Shown here one piece after another: positions 24,538-32,978 of a DNA stretch of 42,149 nucleotides. Position 1 is the stretch's first letter. Every line of letters starts with the position of its first letter. The DNA lies in contig CAJBLH010000089.1 of the NCBI GenBank assembly GCA_903953895.1, positions 1 through 42,149 on the forward strand, given 5' to 3'. The position numbers and the translations under genes were made by a program. This DNA comes from an uncultured Desulfobacteraceae bacterium (lineage in GTDB: Bacteria > Desulfobacterota > Desulfobacteria > Desulfobacterales > Desulfatirhabdiaceae). The notes beneath the pieces were generated by a model. That model ran no database searches. It had not been told where the DNA came from and was given only the letters and a program-made list of their open reading frames with translations.

Positions 24538-24819
24538 TTATTCGCTTCGACTGGTGATTTCAATCAGGTGGAAACCGAACTGCGTTTGAACCGGACCATG
24601 AACCTTGCCGATTTCATCTCTGAAGACAACCTGATCGAATTCCGGAACCATCTGACCCGGATAAAATTCTCCCAGAGCCCCTCCTTGCCTTCCGGAAGGA
24701 CAGAGTGAATGGTTCTTGGCCATATCGGAAAAATCAGATCCTTTCACGATTTGATTTTTGATGTCGTTGCATTGATCCTGGGTTTTTACCAGAATGTGAC
24801 GGGCTGAGGCTTTGGTCAT
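24538..24819 (-). CDS. PpiC-type (parvulin) peptidyl-prolyl cis-trans isomerase
   Basis: A 93-residue single-domain parvulin starting at ATG 24819, which has GGGAGA seven bases upstream; a longer frame to 24861 adds a non-homologous N-terminus. ASARHILVKTQDQC opens the domain with the conserved His, followed by GSDFSDMAKNHSLCPSGRQGGALGEF and the terminal FGFHLIEITSR, in which the second conserved His is present. This matches E. coli PpiC in size (93 residues) and lacks any signal peptide, so it is cytoplasmic. It accelerates proline isomerisation during folding. It sits 11 bp upstream of the response-regulator gene and could share its transcript. Confidence 0.93.
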   Translation of the reverse strand: MTKASARHILVKTQDQCNDIKNQIVKGSDFSDMAKNHSLCPSGRQGGALGEFYPGQMVPEFDQVVFRDEIGKVHGPVQTQFGFHLIEITSRSE

Positions 24820-24878
24820 CGCTGTCTCCCTATTCAAGGATAATTTAAGAATTGCGGTCATCGACCTGGATTTAGGAA

Positions 24879-24913
24879 CAATACCCGTGAATGAGATTCA
24901 TTCACGGGTATTG
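24879..24913. terminator. Perfect 16-bp hairpin after the SulP gene
   Basis: CAATACCCGTGAATGA and its exact reverse complement enclose a three-base loop (GAT). The element lies 24 bp beyond the stop of the minus-strand SulP gene and upstream of the parvulin gene. The perfect long stem suggests a transcription terminator or RNA-stabilising structure separating the two units; no strong U-tract follows on the minus strand. Confidence 0.6.
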
Positions 24914-24936
24914 AATTCAGAATTTTCTATAACATA

Positions 24937-26709
24937 TTATGAATGCTCAGGCCATGAATATTTCGTACCGGGACGATTCGAACACTCAGTGAAGATTCTG
25001 ACAGTACATGCGGCGCATCGCTCGGGATCCAGACGGGATACGATGGACTGAATGGCTTCGTCCTTTGAGGTGAAAAAATGCTCTGAACCCATATTGGCAA
25101 AACAGCCGCCACGCTTCAACATATCCAGCACTTCGCGTTTGAGCGAACAGAGGGATATCTCTCGGCCGGCCAGCCGAAGGCTCCTGTTTTCGTGAAAGAG
25201 CATGTGGCAGCCGGTTGCATCCATGAAATTGATGCCGCTGGCGATAATCAGGATATGGTACTGTTCCGGACTGGCATCGATGATATTGTGCAGTTCTTCG
25301 CTGATGTGATTCACCGCACCGAAAAAAATGGAACCGTCAAGACGAAGTATCTTGAGCTGCGGACACTCCTGAAGCGGTTTTTTTTGGATGTTGATCAGAC
25401 GTCGGTGGCAGTCTGTCGGATCAGCGGCCAGGGTGACGAAATGGGGATGGGAGGTTCGTCTGAGATAGAGTACCAACGACAGGATGACACCGGCGTAAAT
25501 GGCGAACTCAAGCTGAATGAACAGCGTTGCCAGAAAGGTGAGAATCAAGACTGCGGCTTCACTGCGATCCGTACCCAGAATATGGCGGATGCTGTTGAAA
25601 TCAATCAGATTCCAGGCAACCAGTAGAATGACCCCTGCCATGGAAGCCAGCGGCAGGTAGGCTGTCAGCGGTGCGACGAAAAGCAGAATCATGGCCAGGA
25701 AAAATGCTGAAAAAACAGCGGCCAGAGGTGTTTTGGCCCCGGCTTCATAGTTGACTCCGGTTCGGGTAAAAGATCCGGAACCGGCATAAGCGGAAAAAAA
25801 ACTGCCGACCATATTGGCCAGACCTTGGCCGATGAATTCCTGGTTGTTATCGATTTTCTGATTGGATCGGGCAGCCACGGCTCTGGCGATGGATACCGCT
25901 TCCGCCAGACCCAGCATGGCCACAGCCAAGGCTCCTGGCGCAATGTCATGGAAGGTGTTCAATGAGATATTTGGCAGGGATAAGGGCGGCAGACGATCCG
26001 GCAATGCCCCGACCAGGCGGATGCCGTGCTTTTCGCCTTCAAGGAGTACGCTCAGGATGCTGCCGATGACCATCGCCATCAACAAGGCCGGCGCATGAGG
26101 CCGCCAGGCCTTGATGCCGGCTGCGATCCCCAGCGTTAGAAATCCCACAGCCGCAACATAGGAATTGATTGCCGGCATAGCCCGGATTAAATCGAACCAG
26201 GTGGAAAGAAACGATGCGCTTTTGGGCAGAACCAATCCGAAAAAATGTCCGAACTGGCTGGACCCGATAAGAACGGCCGCGCCTGCGGTAAACCCCACCA
26301 CCACTGAATGAGATACGAAATTGACAACACCGCCGAGTCTGGCCAGACCCAAAACAAACTGACAAACGCCGGTTAGAAAGGTCAGGGTCAGCACCAGTTG
26401 AATATAATCCGGACCAAAGGGCTCGGCCAGTTTGCTGATGTTGGCGAAAACGACCAGGGAGATGGCGGTCGTAGGTCCGGAAATCATATGAAAGGATGAC
26501 CCGAACAAGGCGGCCACCAGCACAGGTGCGATGGCTGCGTACAGACCATATTCCGGCGGCAGGCCGGCGATGGTGGCAAAAGCCACGCCCTGCGGCAGCA
26601 CGATGACCGCTCCGGTGATCCCGGCAATCAGATCGGCGCGCATGGATCGTACCGTTATCAGGGGCAACCATCTCAAAAAAGGAAAGAAAACATGCATCGG
26701 CTTGGCCAT
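24937..26709 (-). CDS. SulP family inorganic anion transporter with STAS domain
   Basis: A 590-residue protein with the SulP layout: about 12 membrane segments (to residue about 430) and a cytoplasmic STAS domain (about 445-560). Core motifs are DLIAGITGAVIVLPQGVAFA, AGLPPEYGLYAAIAPVLVAA and FGSSFHMISGPTTAISLVV, with SYAGSGSFTRTGVNYEAGAKT-type sequence in the second half. The STAS part contains ASGINFMDATGCHMLF, where the Asp takes the place of the phosphorylatable Ser found in anti-sigma antagonists. Family members move sulfate, bicarbonate, molybdate or dicarboxylates; sulfate would suit a sulfate reducer but sequence does not decide. A C-terminal Cys-containing tail (residues about 565-590) follows. 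AAAGGA immediately precedes the ATG. Confidence 0.9.
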   Translation of the reverse strand: MAKPMHVFFPFLRWLPLITVRSMRADLIAGITGAVIVLPQGVAFATIAGLPPEYGLYAAIAPVLVAALFGSSFHMISGPTTAISLVVFANISKLAEPFGPDYIQLVLTLTFLTGVCQFVLGLARLGGVVNFVSHSVVVGFTAGAAVLIGSSQFGHFFGLVLPKSASFLSTWFDLIRAMPAINSYVAAVGFLTLGIAAGIKAWRPHAPALLMAMVIGSILSVLLEGEKHGIRLVGALPDRLPPLSLPNISLNTFHDIAPGALAVAMLGLAEAVSIARAVAARSNQKIDNNQEFIGQGLANMVGSFFSAYAGSGSFTRTGVNYEAGAKTPLAAVFSAFFLAMILLFVAPLTAYLPLASMAGVILLVAWNLIDFNSIRHILGTDRSEAAVLILTFLATLFIQLEFAIYAGVILSLVLYLRRTSHPHFVTLAADPTDCHRRLINIQKKPLQECPQLKILRLDGSIFFGAVNHISEELHNIIDASPEQYHILIIASGINFMDATGCHMLFHENRSLRLAGREISLCSLKREVLDMLKRGGCFANMGSEHFFTSKDEAIQSIVSRLDPERCAACTVRIFTECSNRPGTKYSWPEHS

Positions 26710-26836
26710 ATCCTTTTACCCCTTTATTTCAATTTGCACTCAAAACACCATGATTTTGCATGATCATCCGTAGGGGCGAGTTTGAACGTTCCTACAGGGA
26801 AGTCTTTTGTCAGAAGGCGATGAACTTTGTTCGTGA

Positions 26837-27952
26837 TCACAACACAGGGTCTGTGGCCGAAAAACTGTCGTCTTTTTTCGTCAGAACACTGATGACGTAG
26901 TACCCTATGGGAACCCCTGCAACCATTCCCCAGATGCCGAAAAACCGCTCGCCGATCAAAAGCAGAATCAGCACGAGGATCGGATGCACATGCAGCACGT
27001 TTCCCGTGATCTTCGGATTGAGGACATACGCTTCAAAGGCATGAACAATGGCTATCAGAATCATGAGTTTGACTACCAGCAGAAACCCGCCGATCTGAAC
27101 GCCGAAAATCAGGATCGGGACGGAACTTAGAAACGTTCCCAGAATGGGAATAAATCCGCAGAGAAATACGACCGTCATGATCAGTGCGATATTGGGCACC
27201 TGAAAGAACCAGATGCCGACTGCGGTCAGCAGGCTGTTGCAGGTGGCGATAATGGCCTGAGCGGTAAACGCCTTTCCCAGAACGTCGGCAAAAGCATGCA
27301 GATGCGGGGTGGCGCCGATATAGAAAGTGCGGATCCGGCTTTTTTCGAGTTCTTTCATTTTTCCGGCGATCCTCTGCCAGTCCATGACCAGGATAAAGGA
27401 AAAGATAATAGCCAGAACCAATGTGAACAGAATCTCCCAGCAGAGTTTGACCAGGTGAATCAGCGTTTCAAGTACACGCGGCAAGGCCGATGTAACCGCT
27501 TTGGCGGACTCGGTTTTCAGGGTTTCCATCATCGCCGTATATTCGTCGGATTCAATGATGCTCTGAGCTTTTTCCTCACCCACTACTTTTATGACGATGC
27601 TTTCCACAAACCCGTTGATTTTCTCACGCAGTTGCTGATCGCCGCTGCCGGTAAACTCCTTGACAATCCGATTGGATTCGAGAATCAGCTTGGGTGCAAT
27701 CCAGGCGCTGGCCGCCGCCAGCATCGTCACGAACAGCACGAACACAATGACCGCCGCCAGCCGGTAATTCATTTTCAGGCGGGTCACGGCCCATCGAATG
27801 ACGATTCTGGTGCTGTAGGTGATCAAAAAAGTTTCAAAAATCAGCAGGAAAAACGGCTTCAACAGGTAAAAGAGACCGATGACGATCGCCCATAAAACCA
27901 TTTTTTCCCAGTTGTTTGCAAACAGTTTCTTGACGCCGGACCCTTCAAGCAT
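26837..27952 (-). CDS. AI-2E family (UPF0118) membrane protein
   Basis: A 371-residue polytopic protein; ATG 27952 is chosen because CTCCTT (an AAGGAG on the coding strand) lies six bases upstream, whereas the ORF extends eight codons further. Layout: paired N-terminal helices (about 17-55), a third helix (about 70-90), a charged soluble region (about 95-170), then C-terminal helices with FLCGFIPILGTFLSSVPI and the conserved ending HPILVLILLLIGERFFGIWG and GVPIGYY. The last motifs are typical of UPF0118 proteins. Transport substrate is unknown. It is divergent in sequence from the YdiK-like protein at 1745. A small membrane-protein gene ends 45 bp upstream on the same strand and is probably co-transcribed. 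Confidence 0.85.
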   Translation of the reverse strand: MLEGSGVKKLFANNWEKMVLWAIVIGLFYLLKPFFLLIFETFLITYSTRIVIRWAVTRLKMNYRLAAVIVFVLFVTMLAAASAWIAPKLILESNRIVKEFTGSGDQQLREKINGFVESIVIKVVGEEKAQSIIESDEYTAMMETLKTESAKAVTSALPRVLETLIHLVKLCWEILFTLVLAIIFSFILVMDWQRIAGKMKELEKSRIRTFYIGATPHLHAFADVLGKAFTAQAIIATCNSLLTAVGIWFFQVPNIALIMTVVFLCGFIPILGTFLSSVPILIFGVQIGGFLLVVKLMILIAIVHAFEAYVLNPKITGNVLHVHPILVLILLLIGERFFGIWGMVAGVPIGYYVISVLTKKDDSFSATDPVL

Positions 27953-27997
27953 TCCCAGCTCCTTCCTGCCTCTCATGAATGAACAATGTTTTTCGTA

Positions 27998-28294
27998 TCA
28001 TTTCGGATAGAGTCGTTTTTCGCCCAGAATCAATCTGATCAGAGTCCGGGTGATCCAGCGGGCGGGCGTGCGAAATGCAGCATATCCAATGACACCAATC
28101 ATGATGAAGATCATTGCCCGGGTACTGGTTCCCCCATCCGGCAAACTTACCAAAGGGGCCAAAAAATAGGCGGAAATCAGTCCGATCAGGGCTTGCCAGG
28201 AGTCGGGTAAAAATAGAACATAAAAAGTGATGTAGCGTACCGTCAGTTGCCTTTTGCTCAAAAGATCACCTGTGATAAAAGGGGTTAGGAACAA
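27998..28294 (-). CDS. Small two-helix membrane protein, unknown function
   Basis: A protein of up to 98 residues with two hydrophobic segments (about 35-50 and 60-75) separated by SLPDGGTSTRA, and a basic C-terminus (RTPARWITRTLIRLILGEKRLYPK) expected to stay in the cytoplasm. I do not recognise the family. The only start for the full length is a TTG at 28294 without a convincing ribosome-binding site; another TTG about 12 codons in follows an AGGTGAT, so the start is uncertain. It lies 45 bp upstream of the AI-2E family gene on the same strand. The helix pattern and position support a real gene, but the weak start keeps confidence modest. Confidence 0.5.
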   Translation of the reverse strand: MFLTPFITGDLLSKRQLTVRYITFYVLFLPDSWQALIGLISAYFLAPLVSLPDGGTSTRAMIFIMIGVIGYAAFRTPARWITRTLIRLILGEKRLYPK

Positions 28295-28378
28295 TTTGTC
28301 GTCACTGTATACCAGATCGCAGGTATTCAGGCAATTCCTATAGCTTTTTAGATAAAAATTTTGGGTGCATTATCGGTC

Positions 28379-28403
28379 GGAGATATACTACAGTACTATC
28401 TCC
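28379..28403. promoter_or_regulatory. Imperfect palindrome upstream of the cysteine desulfidase gene
   Basis: GGAGATA (28379-28385) and TATCTCC (28397-28403) form 7-bp arms around an 11-base centre rich in TAC/GTA. The element is about 190 bp before the cyuA start and could be an operator in the divergent region shared with the small membrane-protein gene. Evidence is symmetry and position only. Confidence 0.3.
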
Positions 28404-28592
28404 TCTCTGCTGCCTTGTGAAATGAATTTTCTTAAAGTCTATAAAAAACGACATATCCGGTAGTTGTGGTTAATTTGGGTGATTTGATCTTTTGAAAGTT
28501 TTGTTGACCAATTATTGAAGTCCATTTATGCTGAACCAATAGAGAATAGCCCGCGAAAAGGCGATATTGACTATGCCAAATGGAGATGAATC

Positions 28593-29873
28593 TTGAACAT
28601 ACTGAAAGAAGTTCTGAAACACGAAGTTTTCCCGGCGCTGGGTTGCACGGAACCAATCGCCGTGGCGTATGCTGCAAGCCTTGCCGGCCAACAGATCGAA
28701 GGTGAAATTCAAGAAATCCGCATCATTGTAGATCCCGGCGTCTTCAAGAACGGTTTTGCCGTCACCGTCCCCAATACCGGGGGAGAAAAGGGCAATCTGA
28801 TTGCCGGTGTTCTGGGAGCATTGATCAAAAACCCGGAACTGAAGATGGAAATACTGAAAGGGGCGGTCACGGAAACGGTGGAGCAGGCCAAAACCCTGAT
28901 TGCCGCAAAAAAAGCCGGGATCGCCTTTGATCCGGTGCGAGCGGGTCTGTATATCGATGTTTCCGTAACAACCGATCAGGGGTCAGCGCGGGCTGTCATG
29001 GCGGGGTCTCATACGAATCTGGTGCTTCTGGAAAAGAATCATCAATCCATTTTCACCGGTGATCAAACCGAAAAGAGCGCCGGCGGCCAAGCCTATAAAC
29101 AGGCGTTAAAGCGGATGACCATCGCCGATTTTGTGGATATGGTAGAACAGATGGATGATGAAGACAGCCGAGATATCCGGCGTGGCATCGATATGAACCT
29201 GAAAATCGCTGAAGCCGGACAGAATTTGAAAAAGGTCGGGTATTACATTTCAAATCTGATGCACAAGGGATTTATCTTGGAAGATGTGTTTTCAGCCATC
29301 AAAATTTTAACCGCATCGGCTGCGGACGCTCGAATGGCGGGCTTGAGCTATCCGGTGATGTCGAGCGGCGGCAGCGGCAATCAAGGTGTTGTGGCGATTT
29401 TAGTTCCCTGGAAGGTGGGTGAATTTTTTCATATTGAAGAATCCAAGGTCATCCGCAGCATCGCGCTTTCGCATTTGATCAATGGCTATATCAAATGTTT
29501 CACCGGGGATCTGTCTCCGCTTTGCGGATGTGCGATCGCGGCAGGCGTCGGCGCGGCTGTGGCCATCGTTTATCAGCAGTTTGGAAAAGACATCAATAAG
29601 ATCACGCTGGCTGTCAACAACCTGATCAGTGATCTGGGGGGGATGCTCTGCGACGGCGCCAAGGGCGGATGCGCACTGAAAGTGGCCAGCTCCACGGATT
29701 CTGCGATCCGTGCGGCCTATATGGCCATGAACGATCACGGCATCACGCAGACCGAAGGGTTTATCGGCAAAACCGCAGAGGAAACCATCTGGAATCTGAC
29801 GGCAATCAGCAAACTCGGGATGGCCAAAGTCGATGATACGATGCTGGGTATCATGATCAACAAAACGTTATGA
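28593..29873 (+). CDS. cyuA: L-cysteine desulfidase / UPF0597 family (CyuA/YhaM-like)
   Basis: A 426-residue protein of the usual family length. It carries the conserved cysteines linked to an oxygen-sensitive Fe-S cluster: Cys18 in ALGCTEP, the pair in SPLCGCAIAAGVGAA, and those of GMLCDGAKGGCALKV. PGVFKNGFAVTVPNTGGEKGN and VMSSGGSGNQGVVAILVPW are further family blocks. The fold is that of the serine-dehydratase alpha chain, and characterised members break down L-cysteine to pyruvate, ammonia and sulfide. The start is a TTG at 28593 with GGAG eight bases upstream; no earlier ATG exists near the conserved N-terminus. It appears monocistronic and converges on the ECF transporter operon. Confidence 0.9.
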   Translation: MNILKEVLKHEVFPALGCTEPIAVAYAASLAGQQIEGEIQEIRIIVDPGVFKNGFAVTVPNTGGEKGNLIAGVLGALIKNPELKMEILKGAVTETVEQAKTLIAAKKAGIAFDPVRAGLYIDVSVTTDQGSARAVMAGSHTNLVLLEKNHQSIFTGDQTEKSAGGQAYKQALKRMTIADFVDMVEQMDDEDSRDIRRGIDMNLKIAEAGQNLKKVGYYISNLMHKGFILEDVFSAIKILTASAADARMAGLSYPVMSSGGSGNQGVVAILVPWKVGEFFHIEESKVIRSIALSHLINGYIKCFTGDLSPLCGCAIAAGVGAAVAIVYQQFGKDINKITLAVNNLISDLGGMLCDGAKGGCALKVASSTDSAIRAAYMAMNDHGITQTEGFIGKTAEETIWNLTAISKLGMAKVDDTMLGIMINKTL

Positions 29874-29982
29874 AGTGTGCCCCTGTGGGCATTCAGAGAG
29901 AATCGTGCCAGTTAGCAAATGTCTTCGGCCAGTAGGATACTTGGCTGCGCTCGCCATCTACCAGAAAATCCACAGCACGCCG

Positions 29983-30747
29983 TCAGCGCAAAATCTTCAC
30001 TAAAACAGCGGCGATTCCAGCCAACAGCATGATGCAGAGGCACCATTTGTCGAGAGTGCGAAGGTGATATTTTCCGGTGAAGTCCATTTTGTTCTGCGGG
30101 GAAAACCCCTTGGATTCCAGCGCCAGGATCAGCGTTTCGGCTTTTTTGATGCCGGTGAGTATCAAGGGGGCGATCAGCGGCGCGTACGCTTTGATTCTTT
30201 TGATGACGCCGCCCTTGGTGATATCGTTGCCTCTAACCTTTTGCGCCTCGACGATGGTGAATGCATTGGACATGAACACCATCACCAGGCGAAAGGACAG
30301 CGAAACGGCAAAGGCAAAAGGGTAGGGCGCCTTCATGATGATCATGCCGCCGTAAAAGTCTTCGATCGAGGTGATGGAAAGAAAGAGGAGACCGGAAAGC
30401 AGCATGTTCAGGAACCGTAAGGACATCGATGCGGCGTGGGAAGCCGCACCGGAATAAATGACCAGATTCCCCCAGGCCCAGAGTGTTTCTTCACTTCGGT
30501 AGAACAGGAGCCACATCACAAACGTCATAGCGGCGATCAGCATGAAAAAGCCCGCCATTTTTTTTAAATTTCTCCCGCTGCCACTGAGCAGAAAAAGCGA
30601 CAACAGCACAGCCAGCATCAGTCCAAGTTGAGATAGCGACTCTCCGGCCACAGCCAGTATGCAGAAGAGAATGAGCCCTGTGATTTTAACGCGCGGATCG
30701 AGCCGGTGCGCCAGCGAGTCCTGGTTGATGAAAAAAAAAACGCTCAT
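29983..30747 (-). CDS. ecfT: ECF transporter transmembrane component (EcfT/CbiQ family)
   Basis: A 254-residue polytopic protein starting at ATG 30747, whose first bases overlap the upstream ATPase stop as ATGA; an ATG at 30762 is also in frame. Family features are SLAHRLDPRVKITGLILFCI at the N-terminus, four to five membrane helices, and a cytoplasmic coupling region containing EAQKVRGNDITKGG and LAPLILTGIKKAETLILALESKGF, the two Ala-x-Gly-like coupling helices that hold the ATPases (the second reads LALESKG). It is the last gene of the operon and joins the S component to the two ATPases. The presence of a single dedicated S gene in the operon suggests a group I (dedicated) ECF importer. Confidence 0.9.
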   Translation of the reverse strand: MSVFFFINQDSLAHRLDPRVKITGLILFCILAVAGESLSQLGLMLAVLLSLFLLSGSGRNLKKMAGFFMLIAAMTFVMWLLFYRSEETLWAWGNLVIYSGAASHAASMSLRFLNMLLSGLLFLSITSIEDFYGGMIIMKAPYPFAFAVSLSFRLVMVFMSNAFTIVEAQKVRGNDITKGGVIKRIKAYAPLIAPLILTGIKKAETLILALESKGFSPQNKMDFTGKYHLRTLDKWCLCIMLLAGIAAVLVKILR

Positions 30748-31526
30748 CGCTTTTTCCAGCATCTCAAAAATTCTTTTTCATTCAACAACAGCTTACCGTT
30801 CAATTTCAATGACATTTCCATAATCTCAGTCCGGCGTGCTTTCGCCAGGTCAACGAGGTGATCGTCCGTGAAAAAAAGACGTTTGTCTCCGTAATAAATG
30901 ACTTCACCATTACGCATCGCCAATACTTTGTTACCGTAATCGGCGGCGGTTACCATGGAATGGGTGATGATGATGATGGTCTTGCCGTTTCGGTTCAGAA
31001 GCGCAACACTTTCCATCAGTCCTTTCAGAGAGGGGTGGTCGAGCCCGGTTGTCGGCTCATCGAAAATCATCAGGTCCGGCTCTCCGGCAAGAATTGCGGC
31101 GCATGCCACCTTCTGCCGGTCGCCTTTGGGAAGGCAGAACGGATCTGCCTGTTTCCGGTCAAAAAGGCCCATATTTATCAGGATCGCATCGACCCTTTCC
31201 CGAATCTCTGTTTCGGCCATGCCCCGCATTCTCAGGATAAAAGCGGTTTCATCAAAAACGGTTTCTGCAAAAATCTGGTTGTCGGGGTTCTGATACACAT
31301 ATCCGACTTTTCCGGCAACCGGAAATGCTTTCAGGCTTTTGCCCTGATACCGGATGTCGCCTTCCCGGGCATCGAGAATGCCAGCGATCAGCTTCATCAA
31401 CGTGGTTTTTCCGGAGCCGTTGGCGCCCAGAAGGGTGATGAAATCACCTGCCCGGATGTCGAGATCGATATGGGTGAGCGTCATTGCGCTTTCCGGGTAT
31501 TTGAAAGACAGCGCTAAGACTTCCAC
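30744..31526 (-). CDS. ECF transporter ATPase, second copy, with unusual signature motif
   Basis: A 260-residue ABC ATPase. The start is a GTG at 31526, overlapping the first ATPase gene by 13 bp. Walker A is GANGSGKTT (about 34-42), the Q-loop lies in YVYQNPDNQIFAETV, Walker B is LMIFDEPTTGLD, and the H-loop is in IIIITHS. The place of the ABC signature LSGGQ is taken by LPKGDRQKVACA. The Gly and following Gln are kept but the first Ser-Gly is lost; variants such as LSKGQRQ or GKGERQ are known in ECF ATPases. Together with the first ATPase, which has canonical LSGGE, it would form a heterodimer with two unlike sites. Confidence 0.92.
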   Translation of the reverse strand: MEVLALSFKYPESAMTLTHIDLDIRAGDFITLLGANGSGKTTLMKLIAGILDAREGDIRYQGKSLKAFPVAGKVGYVYQNPDNQIFAETVFDETAFILRMRGMAETEIRERVDAILINMGLFDRKQADPFCLPKGDRQKVACAAILAGEPDLMIFDEPTTGLDHPSLKGLMESVALLNRNGKTIIIITHSMVTAADYGNKVLAMRNGEVIYYGDKRLFFTDDHLVDLAKARRTEIMEMSLKLNGKLLLNEKEFLRCWKKR

Positions 31527-32383
31527 CAGGGTCTCACCCGGCGATTGGGGGGGGGAATCATCGCTTCATAGGCATCTTCATCAAAAACACGGGAGTTCCG
31601 GATATGACGGAGAATTATCTCCGACTCCGGGGTGTATCCGCAATCCACGGCCTTGTAAATTCCGGATGCTTCGAGTCCGGCATGGGAAAGCAGCATGCTG
31701 TCGGCGATGACTTTGTGGTCCCCGTCAAAGAGGATTTTTCCATTGCCGATAAGAATGATCCGGTCGAAAAAAGCATGATAATCCAGGGACTGATCCAACA
31801 CGACGATGCCGCCGCGGTAACCGCCGTGCCGGATAAAATCCAGGATCAGTTCCTGGGAAGCCGGGTCCACATCTGTAAACGGTTCATCCAGAATGAGCAT
31901 GCCGGGGGATGCGGTCAGCAGAGACAGCAGCGCGGTTTTCTGTTTTTCGCCACCGGACAGTCCGTCGATTTCGCGATCGAAAAGTGTTTCCGCTTGGAAG
32001 GCTGCACAGAGTTTTCTAGCAATTTCAATGGCTTTGAAGTAAGGCAGACCCGTATTCATGGGATAGAAAACAAGTTCTTCCCGGACCCTGGTCGAAACAA
32101 TCTGGGCTTCGAAGTCCTGGAAAAGAACAGCGATTTCCCGGACAAATTCTTTGGGCGGATATTCGGATACAGGCTGGTTACGGTAGCTATACCGACCTTT
32201 GAGAATTCCGGATTCGACCCGCGGGATCAGCCCGCTCAGGATTTTTGAAAGGGTGGTTTTGCCGGCCCCGTTTTTACCGGCGATCAGAACCCGCTCGCCT
32301 TCGCCGATATTCAAGCGGATGCCCTCCAGTATCAGGGGCGAATCCGCGTGATACCGAAACGACAGGTCATCGATCGTAATCAT
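31514..32383 (-). CDS. ECF transporter ATPase, first copy
   Basis: A 289-residue ABC ATPase starting at MITIDDLSFRYHAD (ATG 32383). The frame is open further upstream to 32587 only because it runs through the S-component gene in another frame. Walker A GKNGAGKTT, Q-loop FQDFEAQIVSTRV, signature LSGGEKQ, Walker B MLILDEPFTDVD and the switch region IVVLDQSLDYHAFFDR are present; the usual His of the H-loop appears replaced by Gln-Ser in VLDQSLD. The gene overlaps the S-component gene by 17 bp and the second ATPase by 13 bp, so it is translationally coupled on both sides. The C-terminal 50 residues (EIILRHIRN onwards) are an extension beyond the core. Confidence 0.92.
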   Translation of the reverse strand: MITIDDLSFRYHADSPLILEGIRLNIGEGERVLIAGKNGAGKTTLSKILSGLIPRVESGILKGRYSYRNQPVSEYPPKEFVREIAVLFQDFEAQIVSTRVREELVFYPMNTGLPYFKAIEIARKLCAAFQAETLFDREIDGLSGGEKQKTALLSLLTASPGMLILDEPFTDVDPASQELILDFIRHGGYRGGIVVLDQSLDYHAFFDRIILIGNGKILFDGDHKVIADSMLLSHAGLEASGIYKAVDCGYTPESEIILRHIRNSRVFDEDAYEAMIPPPNRRVRPWWKS

Positions 32384-32954
32384 GGAAAACGGGCGCCCTG
32401 TGCGGCGTATAGAGCAGACCGGTGCGTTCAATCCGCTTGTAAAGCAGTTTGATGAGAATAATGCCCAGAATGGAAGACATGAGCGAATTGTTGATGAAAA
32501 TGATCGGAAACAGAACCTTGAACGGCGCCATTCCCAGAATCTGCACGCCGAAACCGACGACAAGCGCGCAAACAAGGCTGGCTGCAATTGAAATCAATAT
32601 GAAAATGCCTGTCTGTCTGAAGTTCATGGTCACAGCATCCTTGATAAAGATATGCCAGAGCTTGCAGGCGGTATAAGAGAAAAAAAAGTTTCCGACAAAA
32701 CCAAAAGCGCTGGCCGGGGATAATGTTCCGAAAAAGTCAGCGATAAGATTTCCGATAGCCGATCCCCAGGCTGCAGCCGGACCGAAAAGAATGCCGAACA
32801 ATACCGGAATGACGTTAGCCGGCCTCAGTTCCGTCAGACCAGGTACAATCGGTATGGCCTTGAAAGGAATGAGCATGCCAGCATAAATGGCAGCGGTCAA
32901 AGCGATGATGACAATCTGCCTGGTATGTCCCCATACGTCGAATAATTCTTTCAT
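32367..32954 (-). CDS. ECF transporter S component, substrate unknown
   Basis: A 195-residue membrane protein with five to six helices, a GAGGAC site before ATG 32954, and the S-component pattern. The N-terminus TRQIVIIALTAAIYAGMLIP is the helix-1 surface with small residues (Ala-x-x-x-Ala) used to contact EcfT. PGLTELRPANVIPVLFGILFG and GSAIGNLIADFFGTLSPASA are conserved-looking loops, then VGNFFFSYTACKLWHIF. The overall pattern is like QueT-related S components, but I cannot assign a vitamin or metal. It is the substrate-determining subunit of the ECF complex encoded next to it. No thiamine, cobalamin or FMN riboswitch is recognisable upstream, so regulation gives no clue. It ends in an overlap with the ATPase gene. 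Confidence 0.85.
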   Translation of the reverse strand: MKELFDVWGHTRQIVIIALTAAIYAGMLIPFKAIPIVPGLTELRPANVIPVLFGILFGPAAAWGSAIGNLIADFFGTLSPASAFGFVGNFFFSYTACKLWHIFIKDAVTMNFRQTGIFILISIAASLVCALVVGFGVQILGMAPFKVLFPIIFINNSLMSSILGIILIKLLYKRIERTGLLYTPHRAPVFHDYDR

Positions 32955-32978
32955 ACGATGTCCTCGATCATCCCCGGA

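Noticed and set aside
29878-29891. Short hairpin TGCCC/GGGCA after the cysteine desulfidase gene
   Set aside because: The stem is only 5 bp with no U-tract, which is within chance expectation.
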